A stretch of 47,106 bases of DNA from Bacteroides pyogenes DSM 20611 = JCM 6294 (GCF_000428105.1 NZ_ATZH01000035.1:1-47106), one strand, 5' to 3'; positions 17,974 through 28,926 are shown, counted from the first letter of the stretch. The notes: generated by a model not told the origin, from the letters alone. Translations and numbers: made by a program.

Positions 17974-19152
17974 TTAATCGAAGAAACTTTTGAATTTCTT
18001 GAAAATCTTTTCCTTTACCGATCCGCTTGGTTTGAAGCTGTCGGAATCGTCCCACTTCTCAAGTGTGCTCTTTTCTTCCTTACTCAAGGTTTCCGGCACA
18101 TAGATACTGATGTTTACCAACAAATCACCCGTTCCGTAGCCGTTTACGCTGGGGAGTCCTTTGCCGCGAAGGCGAAGCACTTTGCCCGGTTGCGTACCGG
18201 AGTCGATTTTTACTTTAACCTTGCCGTCGATGGTGGGAATTTCTACCGCGCCGCCCAACGCTGCCGTCGGGAAACTGAGCAGAAGATTGTAGATCAGGTC
18301 GTTTTCATCGCGGATCAATTCCGGATGTGTTTCTTCTTCCACCAATATCAACAAATCGCCCGGAATACCGTTTTGCTTGCCGGCATTTCCTTTGCCTCCC
18401 ATAGAAAGCTGCATGCCTTCCGCCACTCCGGCAGGTATTTTCACCGTTACCACTTCTTCGCCATAAACGATACCTTCGCCTCCACACTCTTTGCATTTGG
18501 TCTTGATGACTTTTCCTCCACCGTTACAAGTGGGGCAGGTGGATCGGGTTTGCATGGTTCCCAGAATGGTTTGCTGATTGCGGATCACTGTTCCGCTGCC
18601 TTTACAAGTCGGGCACGTTTCGGAACCGCCGTCGCCTTCCGCCCCGCTTCCGTGACAGTGATTGCAGGACACATATTTTTTCAGTTTGAATTTCTTCTCT
18701 ACTCCTGTGGAAATCTCTTTCAGTGTCAGCTTCACCTTCACGCGAAGATCGCTTCCGCGATGCCGGCGTTGTTGAGTGCTTCCGCCTCCGAATCCTCCGA
18801 ATCCGCTGAAGCCCCCGCTGAATCCGCCACGCCCTCCGAAGATGTCGCCGAACATGGAGAAGATGTCGTCCATAGACATTCCTTCACCGCCGAATCCTCC
18901 GAACGGACCGCCATTACCCGCAGCTCCGCTCATTCCGGCATGTCCGAACTGGTCATAGCGCGCCCGTTTGTCGGGATTACTCAATACATCGTATGCTTCC
19001 GCCGCTTCTTTGAATTTCTCTTCCGCCGACTTGTCGCCCGGATTCTTGTCGGGGTGGTATTGAATCGCTTTTTTGCGATAAGCTTTTTTTATTTCGTCTG
19101 CCGTAGCGCCCTTCGAGACCTCCAGCACTTCATAATAATCTCTTTTTGCCAT
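17974..19152 (-). CDS. dnaJ: Chaperone protein DnaJ (Hsp40)
   Basis: A 392-residue full-length type I DnaJ. Residues 4-70 form the J domain with the HPD motif at 33-35, which stimulates DnaK ATPase. A Gly/Phe-rich linker follows (about 75-125). The four zinc-binding motifs are [24 protein letters not shown] and CKECGGEG. The C-terminal substrate-binding domains close the protein. It is 54 bases downstream of grpE on the same strand, so the two co-chaperones of DnaK are likely co-transcribed; dnaK is not in the window. Confidence 0.98.
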   Translation of the reverse strand: MAKRDYYEVLEVSKGATADEIKKAYRKKAIQYHPDKNPGDKSAEEKFKEAAEAYDVLSNPDKRARYDQFGHAGMSGAAGNGGPFGGFGGEGMSMDDIFSMFGDIFGGRGGFSGGFSGFGGFGGGSTQQRRHRGSDLRVKVKLTLKEISTGVEKKFKLKKYVSCNHCHGSGAEGDGGSETCPTCKGSGTVIRNQQTILGTMQTRSTCPTCNGGGKVIKTKCKECGGEGIVYGEEVVTVKIPAGVAEGMQLSMGGKGNAGKQNGIPGDLLILVEEETHPELIRDENDLIYNLLLSFPTAALGGAVEIPTIDGKVKVKIDSGTQPGKVLRLRGKGLPSVNGYGTGDLLVNISIYVPETLSKEEKSTLEKWDDSDSFKPSGSVKEKIFKKFKSFFD

Positions 19153-19206
19153 TTTTTATTCAGTTATGGGAAAATTCAACGTATCGTTCGATACCAATCA
19201 ACTTAT

Positions 19207-19788
19207 TTACTCTCCGACTACTACTTTCGAATGACGGATAACCTTGTCGTTCAACGTGTAACCGGTTTGTACACAATCCAGAATTTTCCCTTTCAACTCT
19301 TCCGAAGGCGCGGGGATTACGGCGATTGCCTCATGGTAATCGGTGTCCAGCGGCTGCTCTTTCGTATCTATTACCTTTACTCCGTTCTGCCCGAGGGTAG
19401 TCATGAGTTTGTTGTAGATCAGCTCTATTCCTTCTTTCACGGCAGCTACGTCCGTAGCGGTTTCCATTGTTTTGATGGCGCGTTCAAAATCGTCGATCAC
19501 CGGAAGAATACTGCCGATACTCTTTTCGCTGCCGTTCAGTATCAGTTCGGCTTTTTCTTTGAGGGTGCGTTTGCGGTAATTGTCGAATTCGGCAGACAAG
19601 CGCAAGAACTTATCTTTTTGCTCTTCAATGGTGGCCTGAGCCTCTTCCAATTCTTTTTCCAACTCTTCTTCGCGGGTCAACGGGATTTGCTCTTCCGTTT
19701 GTTGGTCTTGCGTCTCTTCTGCGGCTGCGTCGTGAGTTTCCTCAACGTTCAGCTCTTCTTCTCTCACTTTTTTTTCTTTTGGATCCAT
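19207..19788 (-). CDS. grpE: Nucleotide exchange factor GrpE
   Basis: A 193-residue protein with an acidic, Glu/Gln-rich N-terminus, a long coiled coil (about residues 35-85, with LRLSAEFDNYRKRTLKEKAEL), and a compact beta domain (GVKVIDTKEQPLDTDYHEAI, then KGKILDCVQTGYTLNDKVIR and a C-terminal SKVVV). GrpE dimers release ADP from DnaK. It is the first gene of a grpE-dnaJ operon and has a TACCTTTG -7 candidate at 19878-19871 on its strand. Confidence 0.97.
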   Translation of the reverse strand: MDPKEKKVREEELNVEETHDAAAEETQDQQTEEQIPLTREEELEKELEEAQATIEEQKDKFLRLSAEFDNYRKRTLKEKAELILNGSEKSIGSILPVIDDFERAIKTMETATDVAAVKEGIELIYNKLMTTLGQNGVKVIDTKEQPLDTDYHEAIAVIPAPSEELKGKILDCVQTGYTLNDKVIRHSKVVVGE

Positions 19789-19870
19789 ATCTTAATTTTC
19801 TTTATATTCATGCTACTGCTTTCCTCAGCAAAAACTTTGCCATTTTGGCTTTCCTGCTCGTAAAACGCCG

Positions 19871-19878
19871 CAAAGGTA
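19871..19878 (-). promoter_or_regulatory. Candidate -7 element for grpE-dnaJ
   Basis: TACCTTTG on the minus strand fits TAnnTTTG, about 83 bases before the grpE start. No good -33 TTG is seen, so this may use help from a heat-shock regulator or be a weak promoter. Confidence 0.45.
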
Positions 19879-19934
19879 ATACTTTTATGTCAGATTGGCA
19901 CATACCTTATGGCTCATTATTCATTTTAAATGAC

Positions 19935-19942
19935 TACCTTTG
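19935..19942 (+). promoter_or_regulatory. Candidate -7 element for ABC-F gene
   Basis: TACCTTTG on the plus strand fits TAnnTTTG and is 48 bases before the ATG of the ABC-F gene. It is divergent to the grpE element at 19871-19878. No clear -33 element is seen. Confidence 0.5.
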
Positions 19943-19980
19943 CCGGCTCAAACAGAAAACAGTCAATAGTAAAATAGTAA

Positions 19981-21606
<1,626 letters not shown>

Positions 21607-21621
21607 CGATGTCGGTGGAAC

Positions 21622-21707
21622 GGAGCCTTTGTTTGGAGCGAACAGAGGCTCTGTTTGATTGAAAAGGAGCTTTTGTTTGGAATAAACAGAAGCTCTGTTT
21701 GATTGAA
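21622..21707. repeat. Tandem 42-base hairpin repeat with compensatory changes
   Basis: Two 42-base units (21622-21663 and 21666-21707) each fold into a stem with a 7-base loop. Unit 1 has GAGCC/GGCTC at the stem base, and unit 2 has GAGCT/AGCTC, a paired change that preserves the stem. The stems resemble that of the terminator at 21815-21855 (CCTTTGTT/AACAAAGG). Confidence 0.65.
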
Positions 21708-21814
21708 GCTAAACGTTTGCCGAAATATTCTGAAAATTTTCATTGAACCGAAAACGGATTATACGGAGCTTTACGGTAATCTTGCTGAAAACAACCGGAA
21801 ATTCCGTTTAACCG

Positions 21815-21855
21815 AAAAGGGTTCCTTTGTTCCGGCTGAACAAAGGAACCCTTTT
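21815..21855. terminator. Bidirectional intrinsic terminator
   Basis: A perfect 18-bp stem (21815-21832 with 21838-21855, loop CGGCT) is flanked by an A4 run and a T5 run. It lies between the convergent ABC-F gene and the leucine-rich-repeat gene and can end both. Confidence 0.88.
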
Positions 21856-21887
21856 TATTGCTCTGCTGCATCGGACGCGTGCGTATG

Positions 21888-22937
21888 CTATTTCTTGTAA
21901 ATCAACTTGCTGCCCGTTTCGCTTCCGAACAAGTTGTCGCCCAGCGTGGTAATCTGCTTTCCCGTCACCAATACATGGCGCAGGTTGTCGCATCCGATAA
22001 AAGCGCCGTATTCGATGGCCGTCACTTCGGGCGGGAGCGTCAATGTTCCGCAAAGCCGCCCGCAATTGCTGAATACGCGCTGACCGATGGATTTGAGGTG
22101 TTTCGGAAGTTTCACCCTCAACAGATACTTTTTCTGCGCGAACGTGAAGTCGGGGATAGCCGTCGCATTTGTACGTTCCATGTCGATGGCAACCAGATTG
22201 GGCATATAGTCGCGAATCAGTTTGAAGTCGGCATTGTCGAGCTTGCCTTCCACCGTCAGGAAATTAATAGCTTTCGGCTGCAACCCTGCTTTTAAGATCG
22301 ATTCTTCCAGCGTTCCCATCATTCCCACCCGCAATGTTGCCTCTACAGGTTCTCCTTCGATGAAGGCGAAAGATTCCCACCGGTTCTTGTTGCGATACGC
22401 GTCGCTACTGCCGAGCGGTACGAAGATGGCCGTCACACTGTCTGCCAATGCCTCAGGAAGCAGGTTGGGAGGTGTCTTTTTACGTATCTGGCAGATCTTC
22501 AGGCGGGTGCATCCTTTGAAAGCGGCGTCTTCGATGTTCCGGATTTTCTCCGACAGTATCACCTTTTCCAGCGTCTCCTTTCCTTTGGTTGCCCCGTCTT
22601 TCACGTCCGAGAAAGCGTAGGCGGGTATGAAGTTGGGCATGTAGATGTAGAACTTGCCGTCGGGGTAAGTACCCGATTTGCCGGCGTACATTTTGATTTC
22701 GGCATTGGAAATGTCGAGAACTTTCAGTTGCGCGAACTCATCGCGCAGATGCCTGAAGTCTTCGGCATTCAGTTTGCCGGTGAGCGTCAGATGCGTGATG
22801 CTGTTGGCTTCCGCCTCCGTCATCATCGAAATCAAAGTTCCGGGTTTGCTCACATAAAAGGTCTTGCTCGTTTGAGCGGAGATGCCTATCGCACCGGTTG
22901 CCAGTAGCAGGCTCGTCAATAATTGCTTAATAGTCAT
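21888..22937 (-). CDS. Leucine-rich-repeat (BspA-type) secreted protein
   Basis: A 349-residue protein with a signal peptide (MTIKQLLTSLLLATGAIGIS, cleavage near AQT) and no lipobox. It contains BspA-like LRR_5 units such as LEKVILSEKIRNIEDAAFKG, LLRVKLPKHLKSIGQRVFSN and EVTAIEYGAFIGCDNLRHV. Two halves seem related: each begins with an SITHLTLTGKLNAEDFRHL-like or INFLTVEGKLDNADFKLI-like segment, suggesting an internal duplication. Such proteins are surface or periplasmic and bind partner proteins; no C-terminal sorting signal is evident. A -7 candidate TATATTTG lies at 22967-22960. Confidence 0.85.
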   Translation of the reverse strand: MTIKQLLTSLLLATGAIGISAQTSKTFYVSKPGTLISMMTEAEANSITHLTLTGKLNAEDFRHLRDEFAQLKVLDISNAEIKMYAGKSGTYPDGKFYIYMPNFIPAYAFSDVKDGATKGKETLEKVILSEKIRNIEDAAFKGCTRLKICQIRKKTPPNLLPEALADSVTAIFVPLGSSDAYRNKNRWESFAFIEGEPVEATLRVGMMGTLEESILKAGLQPKAINFLTVEGKLDNADFKLIRDYMPNLVAIDMERTNATAIPDFTFAQKKYLLRVKLPKHLKSIGQRVFSNCGRLCGTLTLPPEVTAIEYGAFIGCDNLRHVLVTGKQITTLGDNLFGSETGSKLIYKK

Positions 22938-22959
22938 GATAATAAGATTCTTTTACACG

Positions 22960-22967
22960 CAAATATA
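22960..22967 (-). promoter_or_regulatory. Candidate -7 element for LRR protein gene
   Basis: TATATTTG on the minus strand fits TAnnTTTG, 22 bases before the start codon. No convincing -33 element is present. Confidence 0.45.
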
Positions 22968-23041
22968 AGAAAAATAGGGAAGAAGTAGCGGTTTTTTGCG
23001 TTTTATATCTATTTTTGCGATTTAATAAACTTAACTCTGAT

Positions 23042-23926
23042 ATGGAAGAGACCGAAAGAAAGAAACTCGTATCCGGAAGCTTTGCCGTATGTATTTATTT
23101 GGCGGCTTTTATGGTGTTGCTATTCGTCTGCTCTTTGTTTTACGGCGGTATAGCCGGCGGAATCCTGCTTCTGCTGAAGGAAAACCCGGAGAATAGCGAC
23201 AGCCTTTGGGTATTGTTCGTAATGGAAATAGCCCTGCTGCTGGCGGTGCTTACTTCGGTTGCCGTATTGCTTAGGATGGAGCAACGGGGATTTTCCGAAC
23301 TCGGACTTTCGGTCAAAGGACGCGCCGCCGACATCGGATACGGCATGCTGATGGCTTTGTCGATATACGCCATAGGCTTCGGTCTCTGCCTCGTTACCGG
23401 TGAAGTCGAAGTGGCAGGGGTGCATTTCTCCCTCTTGTCCCTGATCGCTTCGTGGGGTTTCTATCTGTTGGTGGCGCTGGCGGAGGAGATCATGGCGCGC
23501 GGCTATCTGCTGGGGATGATGCTGAGGCACAACGTAAACAGGTTTCTTGCCCTCTTTATCTCCTCGCTGTTATTCAGCCTGTTGCATATGTTCAATCCTA
23601 ACTTTGGCCTGCTGCCGATGATCAACCTCGTGCTTGCGGGTTCCCTGCTCGGAGCTTCTTTTCTTTACACCCGCAACCTCTGGTTTCCCATTTCTCTGCA
23701 TCTTTTCTGGAATTGGCTGCAAGGTCCTGTGCTCGGTTATCAGGTGAGCGGCAATGAGAGGGAGGGTATACTTGACCTGCATCTGCCTCAAGAAACGGTG
23801 TGGAACGGCGGATCCTTCGGTTTCGAAGGATCGCTTATTTGCACCGTGCTCATGATTCTGGGCACGGCCGTCATCGTTCTTTGGGGAGAAAAGCGGCTAC
23901 TCCTGCGGCACACCCGCCATGCTTAG
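23042..23926 (+). CDS. CPBP-family intramembrane glutamic protease (CAAX protease-like)
   Basis: A 294-residue membrane protein from the ATG at 23042; the frame also opens at a TTG 27 bases upstream, which is less likely. Several hydrophobic segments are visible (starting at residues about 17, 54, 94, 133, 170 and 265). The CPBP motifs are present: EEIMARGYLLG (the EExxxR motif), FSLLHMFNPN (the FxxxH motif) and HLFWNW (the terminal H/N motif). These Glu and His residues form the active site in Rce1-type proteases. The substrate is unknown. Its last 30 bases overlap the 3' end of tex on the other strand. Confidence 0.9.
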   Translation: MEETERKKLVSGSFAVCIYLAAFMVLLFVCSLFYGGIAGGILLLLKENPENSDSLWVLFVMEIALLLAVLTSVAVLLRMEQRGFSELGLSVKGRAADIGYGMLMALSIYAIGFGLCLVTGEVEVAGVHFSLLSLIASWGFYLLVALAEEIMARGYLLGMMLRHNVNRFLALFISSLLFSLLHMFNPNFGLLPMINLVLAGSLLGASFLYTRNLWFPISLHLFWNWLQGPVLGYQVSGNEREGILDLHLPQETVWNGGSFGFEGSLICTVLMILGTAVIVLWGEKRLLLRHTRHA

Positions 23927-26029
23927 CCGGATACGCTTACGTTCGGCATCGATGCCTATCACTTTCACCATCACGTGCTGATGGATGGATACCACTTCAG
24001 TGGGGTCGGAAACGAAACGCTCCGCCATTTCAGACAAGTGTACCAGCCCGTTTTCTTTGATTCCTATATCCACGAAAGCGCCGAAGTTCGTAATGTTGCC
24101 TACGATGCCCGGAAGAATCATTCCTTCGCGAAGGTCGTTCAACGTGCGGACATTCTTATCGAATTCGAACACTTTGATAGCCTTGCGCGGGTCGCGTCCC
24201 GGCTTGTCGAGCTCCTGCATAATGTCTTGCAAGGTAGGCAGCCCGACCGCAGGAGTGATGTAATCGGATATGTTTATCTTCCGGCGAAGCTCTTTATCTG
24301 CGATCAACTCGGCGACCGTACATTTCAGGTCGGCCGCCATCTGCTCCACGATGCAATAGCTCTCGGGATGCACGGCGGTGTTGTCCAGCGGATTCTTCGC
24401 CCCCGGAATGCGAAGGAAGCCTGCGCATTGTTCGAAACTCTTGGCTCCCATACGCGGCACTTTCATCAATGCCTTGCGCGAATCGAACGCTCCGTTTTCG
24501 GTGCGGTAGTCGACAATGTTCTGCGCCAGTTGCGGCCCTAATCCCGAAATGTACGTCAGCAAATGGCTGCTTGCCGTATTCAGGTTTACTCCTACCAAGT
24601 TCACACAGCTTTCTACCGTTTGGTCGAGCGCCTTTTTCAATTTATTTTGGTCTACGTCGTGCTGGTATTGTCCCACACCGATAGACTTCGGATCGATCTT
24701 CACCAGTTCCGCAAGCGGATCCATCAGGCGGCGTCCGATAGAAACCGCGCCGCGCACCGTGACATCGTAGTCGGGAAATTCGTCGCGCGCCGTTTTCGAT
24801 GCCGAATAAACGGAGGCTCCCTGTTCGCTCACTGCGAATACCGGAATCTGGCGGTCGAATGTCTGCCGGCGTATAAAGTCTTCGGTTTCGCGTCCGGCTG
24901 TTCTGTTGCCTATGGCTATAGCCTCTATGCGGTAAGCCTCCACCATCTTGCGGAGCCTCGACGCCGCTTCCCCTGTTTTGCCTACGGGAGGGTGGGGGTA
25001 GATGTTTTCGTTATGCAGAAGATTGCCTTGCTCATCCAGGCAAACCGCCTTGCAGCCGGTGCGGAAACCGGGGTCGATGGCTAACACGCGCTTCTGTCCC
25101 AACGGAGACGCCAGAAGAAGCTGCCGCAAGTTCTCCGCGAATACGCGGATGGCTTCATCGTCGGCTTTCTCTTTCGACTGTCCGGCAAATTCCGTTTCGA
25201 TGGAAGGCTTGAGCAATCGTTTGTAAGCATCGGCAACCGCCTCGCTCACCTGGCGGCTGCATTCGTTGTCGCCACGAACGAACTGCCGCTCCAGACGCTC
25301 GGTGCAGGCATCGTCATCAGGATTTATGGAGACTCTGAGCAGACCTTCCGATTCCGCCCGGCGAACGGCCAGCAAGCGGTGCGAAGAACAACGTTTCAAG
25401 GGTTCGGAGAAGTCGAAGTAATCCCGGTATTTGACTGCTTCTTCCTCTTTTCCCTTCACCACCTTGGCGGTAATCGCGGCTTGCCTGCCGAATTGATGAC
25501 GTACGGCGTTGCGCGCCCGTTCGTCTTCGTTCACCCGTTCGGCGATGATATCGCGCGCGCCTTTCAACGCGTCTTCGGCATCTTTCACCTCTCCTTTCAC
25601 GAAAGCCGATATTTTTGCCGAGAGATTGCCCTCTCTTTGCAGCATCAATAGGGTAGCGAGCGGTTCCAAACCCTTCTGCCGGGCAATCTCCGCACGGGTT
25701 TTCCGCTTCGGCTTGAAAGGCAGATAAATGTCTTCCAACTCCGTCGGGCTCCATGTGTCGCGGATTCGTTTCTCGAGTTCCGCAGTCAGTTTGCCTTGTT
25801 GGTCGATGGTGCTCAACACGGTTTCTTTACGTTTGGCTATTTCGCATAGCTTATCGTATTGTTCTTTGATGTGCTCTATCTGCACTTCGTCCAGACCGCC
25901 CGTCGCTTCTTTCCGGTAACGGCTGATGAAAGGAACGGTAGCGCCTTCTTCCAGCAGGCGAAGGGTGTTTCCGACCTGCTTCTCCGCTATGTTCAATGCT
26001 TCGGATATCTTTTGATGAAATAATTCCAT
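23897..26029 (-). CDS. tex: Tex-family S1 RNA-binding transcription accessory protein
   Basis: A 710-residue protein from the ATG at 26029 (MELFHQKISEALN), the start that matches the family N-terminus; an ATG at 26068 would add 13 residues. The domain order is Tex N-terminal helical region, YqgF-like nuclease fold (VLAIDPGFRTGCKAVCLDEQ), helix-hairpin-helix region (GLGPQLAQNIVDYRTENGAF and KVPRMGAKSFEQCAGFLRI), and a C-terminal S1 domain (PGIVGNITNFGAFVDIGIKE). It ends directly after the S1 domain. Tex binds nucleic acid and affects transcription and stress tolerance; the molecular role is not fully settled. It converges on the CPBP gene with a 30-base overlap. Confidence 0.96.
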   Translation of the reverse strand: MELFHQKISEALNIAEKQVGNTLRLLEEGATVPFISRYRKEATGGLDEVQIEHIKEQYDKLCEIAKRKETVLSTIDQQGKLTAELEKRIRDTWSPTELEDIYLPFKPKRKTRAEIARQKGLEPLATLLMLQREGNLSAKISAFVKGEVKDAEDALKGARDIIAERVNEDERARNAVRHQFGRQAAITAKVVKGKEEEAVKYRDYFDFSEPLKRCSSHRLLAVRRAESEGLLRVSINPDDDACTERLERQFVRGDNECSRQVSEAVADAYKRLLKPSIETEFAGQSKEKADDEAIRVFAENLRQLLLASPLGQKRVLAIDPGFRTGCKAVCLDEQGNLLHNENIYPHPPVGKTGEAASRLRKMVEAYRIEAIAIGNRTAGRETEDFIRRQTFDRQIPVFAVSEQGASVYSASKTARDEFPDYDVTVRGAVSIGRRLMDPLAELVKIDPKSIGVGQYQHDVDQNKLKKALDQTVESCVNLVGVNLNTASSHLLTYISGLGPQLAQNIVDYRTENGAFDSRKALMKVPRMGAKSFEQCAGFLRIPGAKNPLDNTAVHPESYCIVEQMAADLKCTVAELIADKELRRKINISDYITPAVGLPTLQDIMQELDKPGRDPRKAIKVFEFDKNVRTLNDLREGMILPGIVGNITNFGAFVDIGIKENGLVHLSEMAERFVSDPTEVVSIHQHVMVKVIGIDAERKRIRLSMAGVPQE

Positions 26030-26055
26030 AACGCTTTTTCTATGTAAATGAATCA

Positions 26056-26063
26056 CAAAAGTA
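26056..26063 (-). promoter_or_regulatory. Candidate -7 element for tex
   Basis: TACTTTTG on the minus strand fits TAnnTTTG, 26 bases before the ATG at 26029. This placement also argues against the upstream ATG at 26068, which would lie outside the transcript. Confidence 0.5.
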
Positions 26064-26095
26064 CGCATAAATCTTTTACGAACGGTAAGTTTGGT

Positions 26096-26103
26096 TATAT
26101 TTG
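26096..26103 (+). promoter_or_regulatory. Candidate -7 element for 5'-nucleotidase-type gene
   Basis: TATATTTG on the plus strand fits TAnnTTTG, 49 bases before the ATG at 26153. The -33 region has only TTTT at 26074-26077. Confidence 0.45.
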
Positions 26104-26152
26104 CGTTAGGTTTTTAATATTGATGAATCTCTGAATTGAAATTGATGATACG

Positions 26153-27898
26153 ATGAATCGAATAGCGTTTGTTTATCTCTGGCTGCTTTCTCTTGTGTTT
26201 ACGGCGGCGGCGCAAGAAAAGACCGTGAATCTGAAAATAGTGCAGACGAGTGATGTCCACGGCAATTATTATCCTTATGATTTTATCACCCGCACGGGGT
26301 GGGAGGGCAGCCTTGCCCGCGTGCATTCTTTCGTGAAGCAGGAGCGGGAGTGCTATAAAGACAATTTGTTGCTGTTCGACAACGGAGATATTCTGCAGGG
26401 GCAGCCTACGGCATACTACTATAATTTCATCGATACGGTTTCGCCGCATCTCTGTGCCGAAATAATGAACTATATGGGGTATGACGCCGGCAATATGGGA
26501 AACCATGATGTGGAAACCGGGCATGCCGTGTTCGACCGTTGGGTGGAGAGCTGTCGGTTCCCCATATTGGGAGCCAACATAGTCGATTTGTCTACCGACG
26601 AACCGTATCTTCCTCCGTATAAAGTTTTCGAACGCGAAGGAGTGAAAGTCGCTCTTCTGGGCATGATTACTCCCGCCGTGCCGGTGTGGCTCCCCGAAAA
26701 CTTATGGAAAGGACTGCGCTTTGACGATATGGAAGAAACCGCGCGCCGCCGGATGAACGTAATCCGGGAGAAGGAAAAACCGGATGTGGTGATCGGCCTG
26801 TTTCATGCGGGACAGCGGGAAGAACCTCCGATGCCGGGAGAATGCAATGAGAACGCTTCGTTGCAAGTGGCGAGGAACGTGCCCGGATTCGATGTTGTGC
26901 TGATGGGGCACGACCACATGCGGGAGTGCAGAAAGGTTGTAAATGTGGACGGCGATTCGGTGTTGGTGATGAATCCTGCCAACAATGCTCTGGTTGTGTC
27001 TGCCGTAAGCATCGCTTTGACGTTGGAAAACGGCAAAGTGAAGACCAAGAAAATAGAGGGAAGCCTTGCGGATATGAGGAACTACGAGGCGGACGAGGAT
27101 TTTATGCGGTATTTCGACGGGCAATACCAAGCCGTCGGCAAGTTCGTTTCGAAGAAAATAGGAAAAGCCGAGAGAACGATATCCGCGCGTTCTGCCTTTT
27201 TCGGTCCTTCGAGCTTTGTAGACTTTATCCATTCCTTGCAGCTTGCCATCAGCGGAGCGGATATTTCGTTCGCGGCTCCGCTCTCGCCGAACGCCGAAAT
27301 AAAAAAGGGAGATTTATACGTCAGCGACATGTTCAACTTGTATAAGTACGAGAATCTGCTTTACGTGATGCGACTGTCGGGGCAGGAAATCAAGGATTAT
27401 CTGGAGGAGTCGTACTACTTGTGGACCAACCGGATGAACTCGCCCGACGACCATCTGTTGTGGTTTAAAGAGCCGCGTGGCAACGACTCTGCAAAGCGGT
27501 CGGCATTGCAGAACTACAGTTATAACTTCGATTCGGCGGCGGGTATCATTTATACGGTCGACGTCAGACAGCCTAAAGGAAAGAAAATACATATTGTCGG
27601 TATGGCGGACGGAACCCCGTTTTCTTTCACCAAACATTATAAAGTGGCATTAAACTCGTATCGGGGAAACGGCGGAGGCGAATTATTGACCAAAGGAGCG
27701 GGCATACCGAAGGAAAAACTTGACGAACGCAGGCTCTTTTCTACCGACAAAGACTTGAGGTTTTACCTGATGAAATACATCGAGAAAGCAGGAATCGTTG
27801 ATCCGAAGCCTTTGAATCATTGGACGTTTATTCCCGAAGAGTGGACACTTCCTGCCGCTAACCGCGATCGGGAATATTTGTACGATGATGGTCGATAA
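26153..27898 (+). CDS. Secreted 5'-nucleotidase / 2',3'-cyclic phosphodiesterase-type metallophosphoesterase
   Basis: A 581-residue protein with a signal peptide (cleavage near AAAQE, about residue 21). The calcineurin-like metal-binding motifs appear in order: QTSDVHGNYYP, FDNGDILQGQP, GNMGNHDVE, GLFHAG and MGHDHMRE. The C-terminal 5'-nucleotidase domain follows (LQLAISGADISFAAPLS, DMFNLYKYENLLYVMRLSG, ALNSYRGNGGGELLTKGAG), which binds the nucleoside. It likely hydrolyses nucleotides or cyclic nucleotides in the periplasm so they can be salvaged. The NCS2-type purine permease encoded a few kilobases downstream would fit such a pathway, though they are not one operon. Confidence 0.92.
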   Translation: MNRIAFVYLWLLSLVFTAAAQEKTVNLKIVQTSDVHGNYYPYDFITRTGWEGSLARVHSFVKQERECYKDNLLLFDNGDILQGQPTAYYYNFIDTVSPHLCAEIMNYMGYDAGNMGNHDVETGHAVFDRWVESCRFPILGANIVDLSTDEPYLPPYKVFEREGVKVALLGMITPAVPVWLPENLWKGLRFDDMEETARRRMNVIREKEKPDVVIGLFHAGQREEPPMPGECNENASLQVARNVPGFDVVLMGHDHMRECRKVVNVDGDSVLVMNPANNALVVSAVSIALTLENGKVKTKKIEGSLADMRNYEADEDFMRYFDGQYQAVGKFVSKKIGKAERTISARSAFFGPSSFVDFIHSLQLAISGADISFAAPLSPNAEIKKGDLYVSDMFNLYKYENLLYVMRLSGQEIKDYLEESYYLWTNRMNSPDDHLLWFKEPRGNDSAKRSALQNYSYNFDSAAGIIYTVDVRQPKGKKIHIVGMADGTPFSFTKHYKVALNSYRGNGGGELLTKGAGIPKEKLDERRLFSTDKDLRFYLMKYIEKAGIVDPKPLNHWTFIPEEWTLPAANRDREYLYDDGR

Positions 27899-27964
27899 GT
27901 AGGTATAATTGTTCTTTCTAACTGATAATCTCTTGTATGGGTAGGCGAATGATTTTATTATTGG

Positions 27965-27972
27965 TATCTTTG
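27965..27972 (+). promoter_or_regulatory. Candidate -7 element for AraC-family gene
   Basis: TATCTTTG fits TAnnTTTG and is 19 bases before the ATG at 27992, giving a short leader. No clear -33 TTG lies at the right distance. Confidence 0.5.
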
Positions 27973-27991
27973 ACCTAAAAAATAAGAGTTT

Positions 27992-28894
27992 ATGAATGTT
28001 CAAAGTGTTCCGAAGATAGGGATTTCTTCTGTTTTTCATTCCAAGCGTGTAGACCCGGCGAATATTGAGTTTGTGGACAACGATATGGCTCTATTCGATA
28101 CGGAGAGTATACTTTCTTTATTCGACGGACCGAGTAAATTGGAGGTTCTGAGTATCGGACTTTGCCTGGAAGGACGTACTATACTTAATCTTAATCTTCG
28201 CGAGTATGAATTGGTTCCGGGACGTATGGTGGTGATTTTACCGAATCAGATAATGGAATATCGGAGAGAGAGCGATGGATTTCGAGGTATCTTCCTTGCT
28301 GTTTCAATGAATATGCTGGAGTTGTTGCCGCAAATCAGGAATATGCTGTCGCTTTTTCTGTATCTGAAAGATTATCCGTGTCTTGATCTTACTATCGAAG
28401 AACAAATGCTTGTGAAAGAATATTACGCTTTCATCAGAAAACGTTTGAAAGACAAGCAGAATGCTTATCGGAGGGATTTGGCATTCGGATTGATGCAAAG
28501 TTTCTTCTTTGAGCTGTACAGTATTTTTCACGATCATACTCCGGTTGTTTCTCGTTCGCCTAAAAACAAAAGCCGTAAAGAATATATATTCGAGCGGTTT
28601 TATGAGTCGCTGGTTCATTTCTATCAATCGGAGCGCAGTGTGAAGTTTTATGCCGATCAGTTGTGTCTGACTCCGAAACACTTATCGGGCGTAGTAAAGA
28701 GTGTGAGCGGGAAAACGGTGGGAGAGTGGATCGATGAATTTGTCATCCTCGAAGCGAAAGCGCTTCTGAACTCTTCTAACTTGAACATTCAGGAAATTGC
28801 CGATCAGCTTAATTTTGCCAATCAATCTTTCTTTGGAAAATATTTTAAGCATTACACCGGCATGTCTCCGAAAGAATACCGTAAAAGCAGATAG
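27992..28894 (+). CDS. AraC-family transcriptional regulator
   Basis: A 300-residue protein. The N-terminal 180 residues look like a cupin-type sensor (LEGRTILNLNLREYELVPGRMVVILPNQIMEY). The C-terminal 100 residues form the AraC double helix-turn-helix: RSVKFYADQLCLTPKHLSGVVKSVSGKTVGEWI and the second LNIQEIADQLNFANQSFFGKYFKHYTGMSPKEYRKS, which is close to the family signature. The ligand is unknown. It stands alone between the phosphoesterase gene and the convergent Crp/Fnr gene, so its targets cannot be read from context. Confidence 0.93.
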   Translation: MNVQSVPKIGISSVFHSKRVDPANIEFVDNDMALFDTESILSLFDGPSKLEVLSIGLCLEGRTILNLNLREYELVPGRMVVILPNQIMEYRRESDGFRGIFLAVSMNMLELLPQIRNMLSLFLYLKDYPCLDLTIEEQMLVKEYYAFIRKRLKDKQNAYRRDLAFGLMQSFFFELYSIFHDHTPVVSRSPKNKSRKEYIFERFYESLVHFYQSERSVKFYADQLCLTPKHLSGVVKSVSGKTVGEWIDEFVILEAKALLNSSNLNIQEIADQLNFANQSFFGKYFKHYTGMSPKEYRKSR

Positions 28895-28911
28895 CGGAAA
28901 TGAATTCCGCT
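28893..28911 (+). terminator. Short stem-loop at the end of the AraC-family gene
   Basis: A 7-bp stem (AGCGGAA/TTCCGCT, 5-base loop) begins at the stop codon of the AraC-family gene. It lacks a U-tract and is a weak terminator candidate between two convergent regulators. Confidence 0.4.
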
Positions 28912-28926
28912 CATGCTGCGATGTGT

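Noticed and set aside
18190..19863. A 557-codon open frame on the plus strand opposite dnaJ and grpE.
   Set aside because: It is fully antisense to two certain genes, has no family motif, and its amino acid composition reflects the reverse complement of dnaJ Gly-rich and Cys-rich codons.
23975..25084. Several plus-strand open frames of 90-190 codons opposite tex.
   Set aside because: They are antisense to a well-supported gene, overlap each other in different frames and carry no recognisable domain.
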